From Deltaproteobacteria bacterium (GTDB taxonomy: Bacteria > UBA10199 > JACPAL01): a DNA stretch of 64,000 nucleotides. The notes under the pieces were generated by a model that saw only the letters and a program-made list of their open reading frames with translations, was not told the DNA's origin and searched no databases. A program made the translations under genes and the position numbers. Positions within the stretch are counted from its first letter, which is position 1. Each line of letters opens with the position of its first letter. The stretch is taken from positions 737,707 through 801,706 of the forward strand of contig JACPAK010000001.1 in NCBI GenBank assembly GCA_016180845.1, written 5' to 3'. Shown here piece by piece: positions 63,218 through 64,000 of this stretch.

Positions 63218-64000
63218 TTACTTCATTAATCTATCAAACTCCTCCAACTTCGCATCAATAATATCCGGTGCTCTCAAATGATCCCGGACCGCCTCCTGGG
63301 TTTTCAGCCCATTTCCGGTAATCAAGATAACGACTGATTCGTCTTCCTTGATCCTTCCTTGTTTAACCAGTTTTCGTGTGACACCCAGGGTGACGCCCCC
63401 CGCTGTCTCCGTAAAAATCCCTTCTGTCTCTGCGAGGAGCTTCATCGAATCAATAATATCCTCATCACTCACATCATCGCTCCAACCGCCGGATTTTCGG
63501 ATTGCCTGCATCGCGTAAAAACCATCTGCCGGGTTTCCGATCGCGAGCGATTTTGCGACGGTGTGTGGTTTGACCGGTTTGAAAAGGTCCCATCCCTCTT
63601 TGAGGGCTGCCGAGATCGGTGAGCATCCGGTCGCCTGGGCCCCATGCACCTTGCATTTTTTCGTCTGGATCAGATCCAGATTGTAGAATTCCTCGATCGA
63701 CTTGCTAACCTTCGTTAGCAGAGAACCGCTCGCCATCGGGACGACAACATGACGGGGGAGTTTCCAGCCCAGTTGTTCCATGGTTTCAAAAAAAATTGTT
63801 TTCGAACCTTCGGCGTAATACGGCCGGATGTTGATATTCACAAAGGCCCATTTGTATTTCGAGGCGATTTCGCTACAGAGTCGATTGACCTCGTCATAGG
63901 TTCCATGGATGCCGACGACATTGGCCCCGAAGATCAGAGTTCCCAAGACCTTTCCATGTTCCAGGTCGTAAGGGATAAAAACGTAACTTTTCATTCCGGC
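63218..64000 (-). CDS. thrC: Threonine synthase (C-terminal 260 residues; start outside window)
   Basis: The visible part includes VNINIRPYYAEGSKTIFFETMEQLG, KSLAIGNPADG and TAGGVTLGVTRKLV, which match fold-type II threonine synthase (the C-terminal domain and phosphate-binding loop). The PLP lysine lies beyond the window. It leads the cysteine operon as far as can be seen. Homologues in such operons may take part in homoserine or cysteine metabolism; a plain threonine-synthase role is the default. Confidence 0.88.
   Translation of the reverse strand, partial: AGMKSYVFIPYDLEHGKVLGTLIFGANVVGIHGTYDEVNRLCSEIASKYKWAFVNINIRPYYAEGSKTIFFETMEQLGWKLPRHVVVPMASGSLLTKVSKSIEEFYNLDLIQTKKCKVHGAQATGCSPISAALKEGWDLFKPVKPHTVAKSLAIGNPADGFYAMQAIRKSGGWSDDVSDEDIIDSMKLLAETEGIFTETAGGVTLGVTRKLVKQGRIKEDESVVILITGNGLKTQEAVRDHLRAPDIIDAKLEEFDRLMK

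Noticed and set aside
1-64000. CRISPR arrays, tRNA or rRNA genes, insertion sequences, prophage genes
   Set aside because: No regularly spaced repeats, cloverleaf-like sequences, transposase or phage structural motifs were seen on reading both strands.

Overview
The window reads as a Gram-negative (diderm) chromosome. It carries a TolQRAB envelope system, a Wzi-family outer-membrane barrel, an SLBB polysaccharide exporter, LPS-type heptose biosynthesis and an O-antigen-ligase-like protein. GC content is moderate, genes are very tightly packed, and there is a rich set of intragenic palindromes. Together with a sulfur-carrier cysteine operon and GlpAB/CCG-type redox proteins this suggests an uncultured deltaproteobacteria-like or related candidate lineage; the lineage call is inference only. 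No tRNA, rRNA, CRISPR array, transposase or prophage gene was seen.

Region 1 (1-35093, all on the minus strand) is one long, translationally coupled surface-polysaccharide/LPS operon. It is headed by a MarR-type winged-helix regulator and an RfaH/NusG-like antiterminator. Just downstream of the antiterminator lies a near-perfect ops element (12 of 13 bases), preceded by a possible 16-residue leader peptide. The operon then encodes dTDP-rhamnose synthesis (RmlA, B, C-like, D), ADP-heptose synthesis (GmhA, HldE, HldD), UDP-ManNAc/ManNAcA-type enzymes, and a nonulosonate (sialic-acid-like) branch with two unusual fusions (NeuB-SAF-cupin and NeuA-Gfo/Idh). It also has a His-type 3-dehydratase for a probable 3,6-dideoxy sugar, two DPM1-like GT2 enzymes, three GT-C-like membrane proteins, one GT9 enzyme and several methyltransferases. 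A tailoring block at 18.6-27.0 kb has two B12/radical-SAM proteins, an Fe-S GMC-like flavoprotein and a membrane-phosphodiesterase-methyltransferase fusion. I cannot assign it to any described pathway.

Region 2 (35282-37619, plus strand) is divergent and encodes an SLBB export protein and a Wzz-like co-polymerase. Region 3 (37555-55085, minus strand) is another compact run: Wzi, an MMPL/RND lipid exporter, a diacylglycerol-kinase-like enzyme, CCG/Fe-S and FAD proteins including an alkylglycerone-phosphate-synthase-like enzyme, GlpB and GlpA, Ppx/GppA, TolB-A-R-Q, sulfate adenylyltransferase and a PNPOx-like protein. The middle of this run looks like a glycerolipid, possibly ether-lipid, module.

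Region 4 (55182-57153, plus strand) holds a pterin-4a-carbinolamine dehydratase and the O-antigen-ligase-like protein, closed by a bidirectional terminator. Region 5 (57185-64000, minus strand) holds a secreted collagen-like protein, a universal stress protein, a DASS (SLC13-type) anion transporter, and a cysteine-biosynthesis operon. That operon contains a threonine synthase, a NIL-domain protein, cysteine synthase, a JAMM peptidase, a MoaD/ThiS carrier ending in GGK, and a radical-SAM protein with a non-canonical CX8CX2C motif.

No stretch longer than 300 bases lacks a gene. The largest gaps are 188 bp (35094-35281), 165 bp (57950-58114), 101 bp (61461-61561) and 96 bp (55086-55181), and each is described below.
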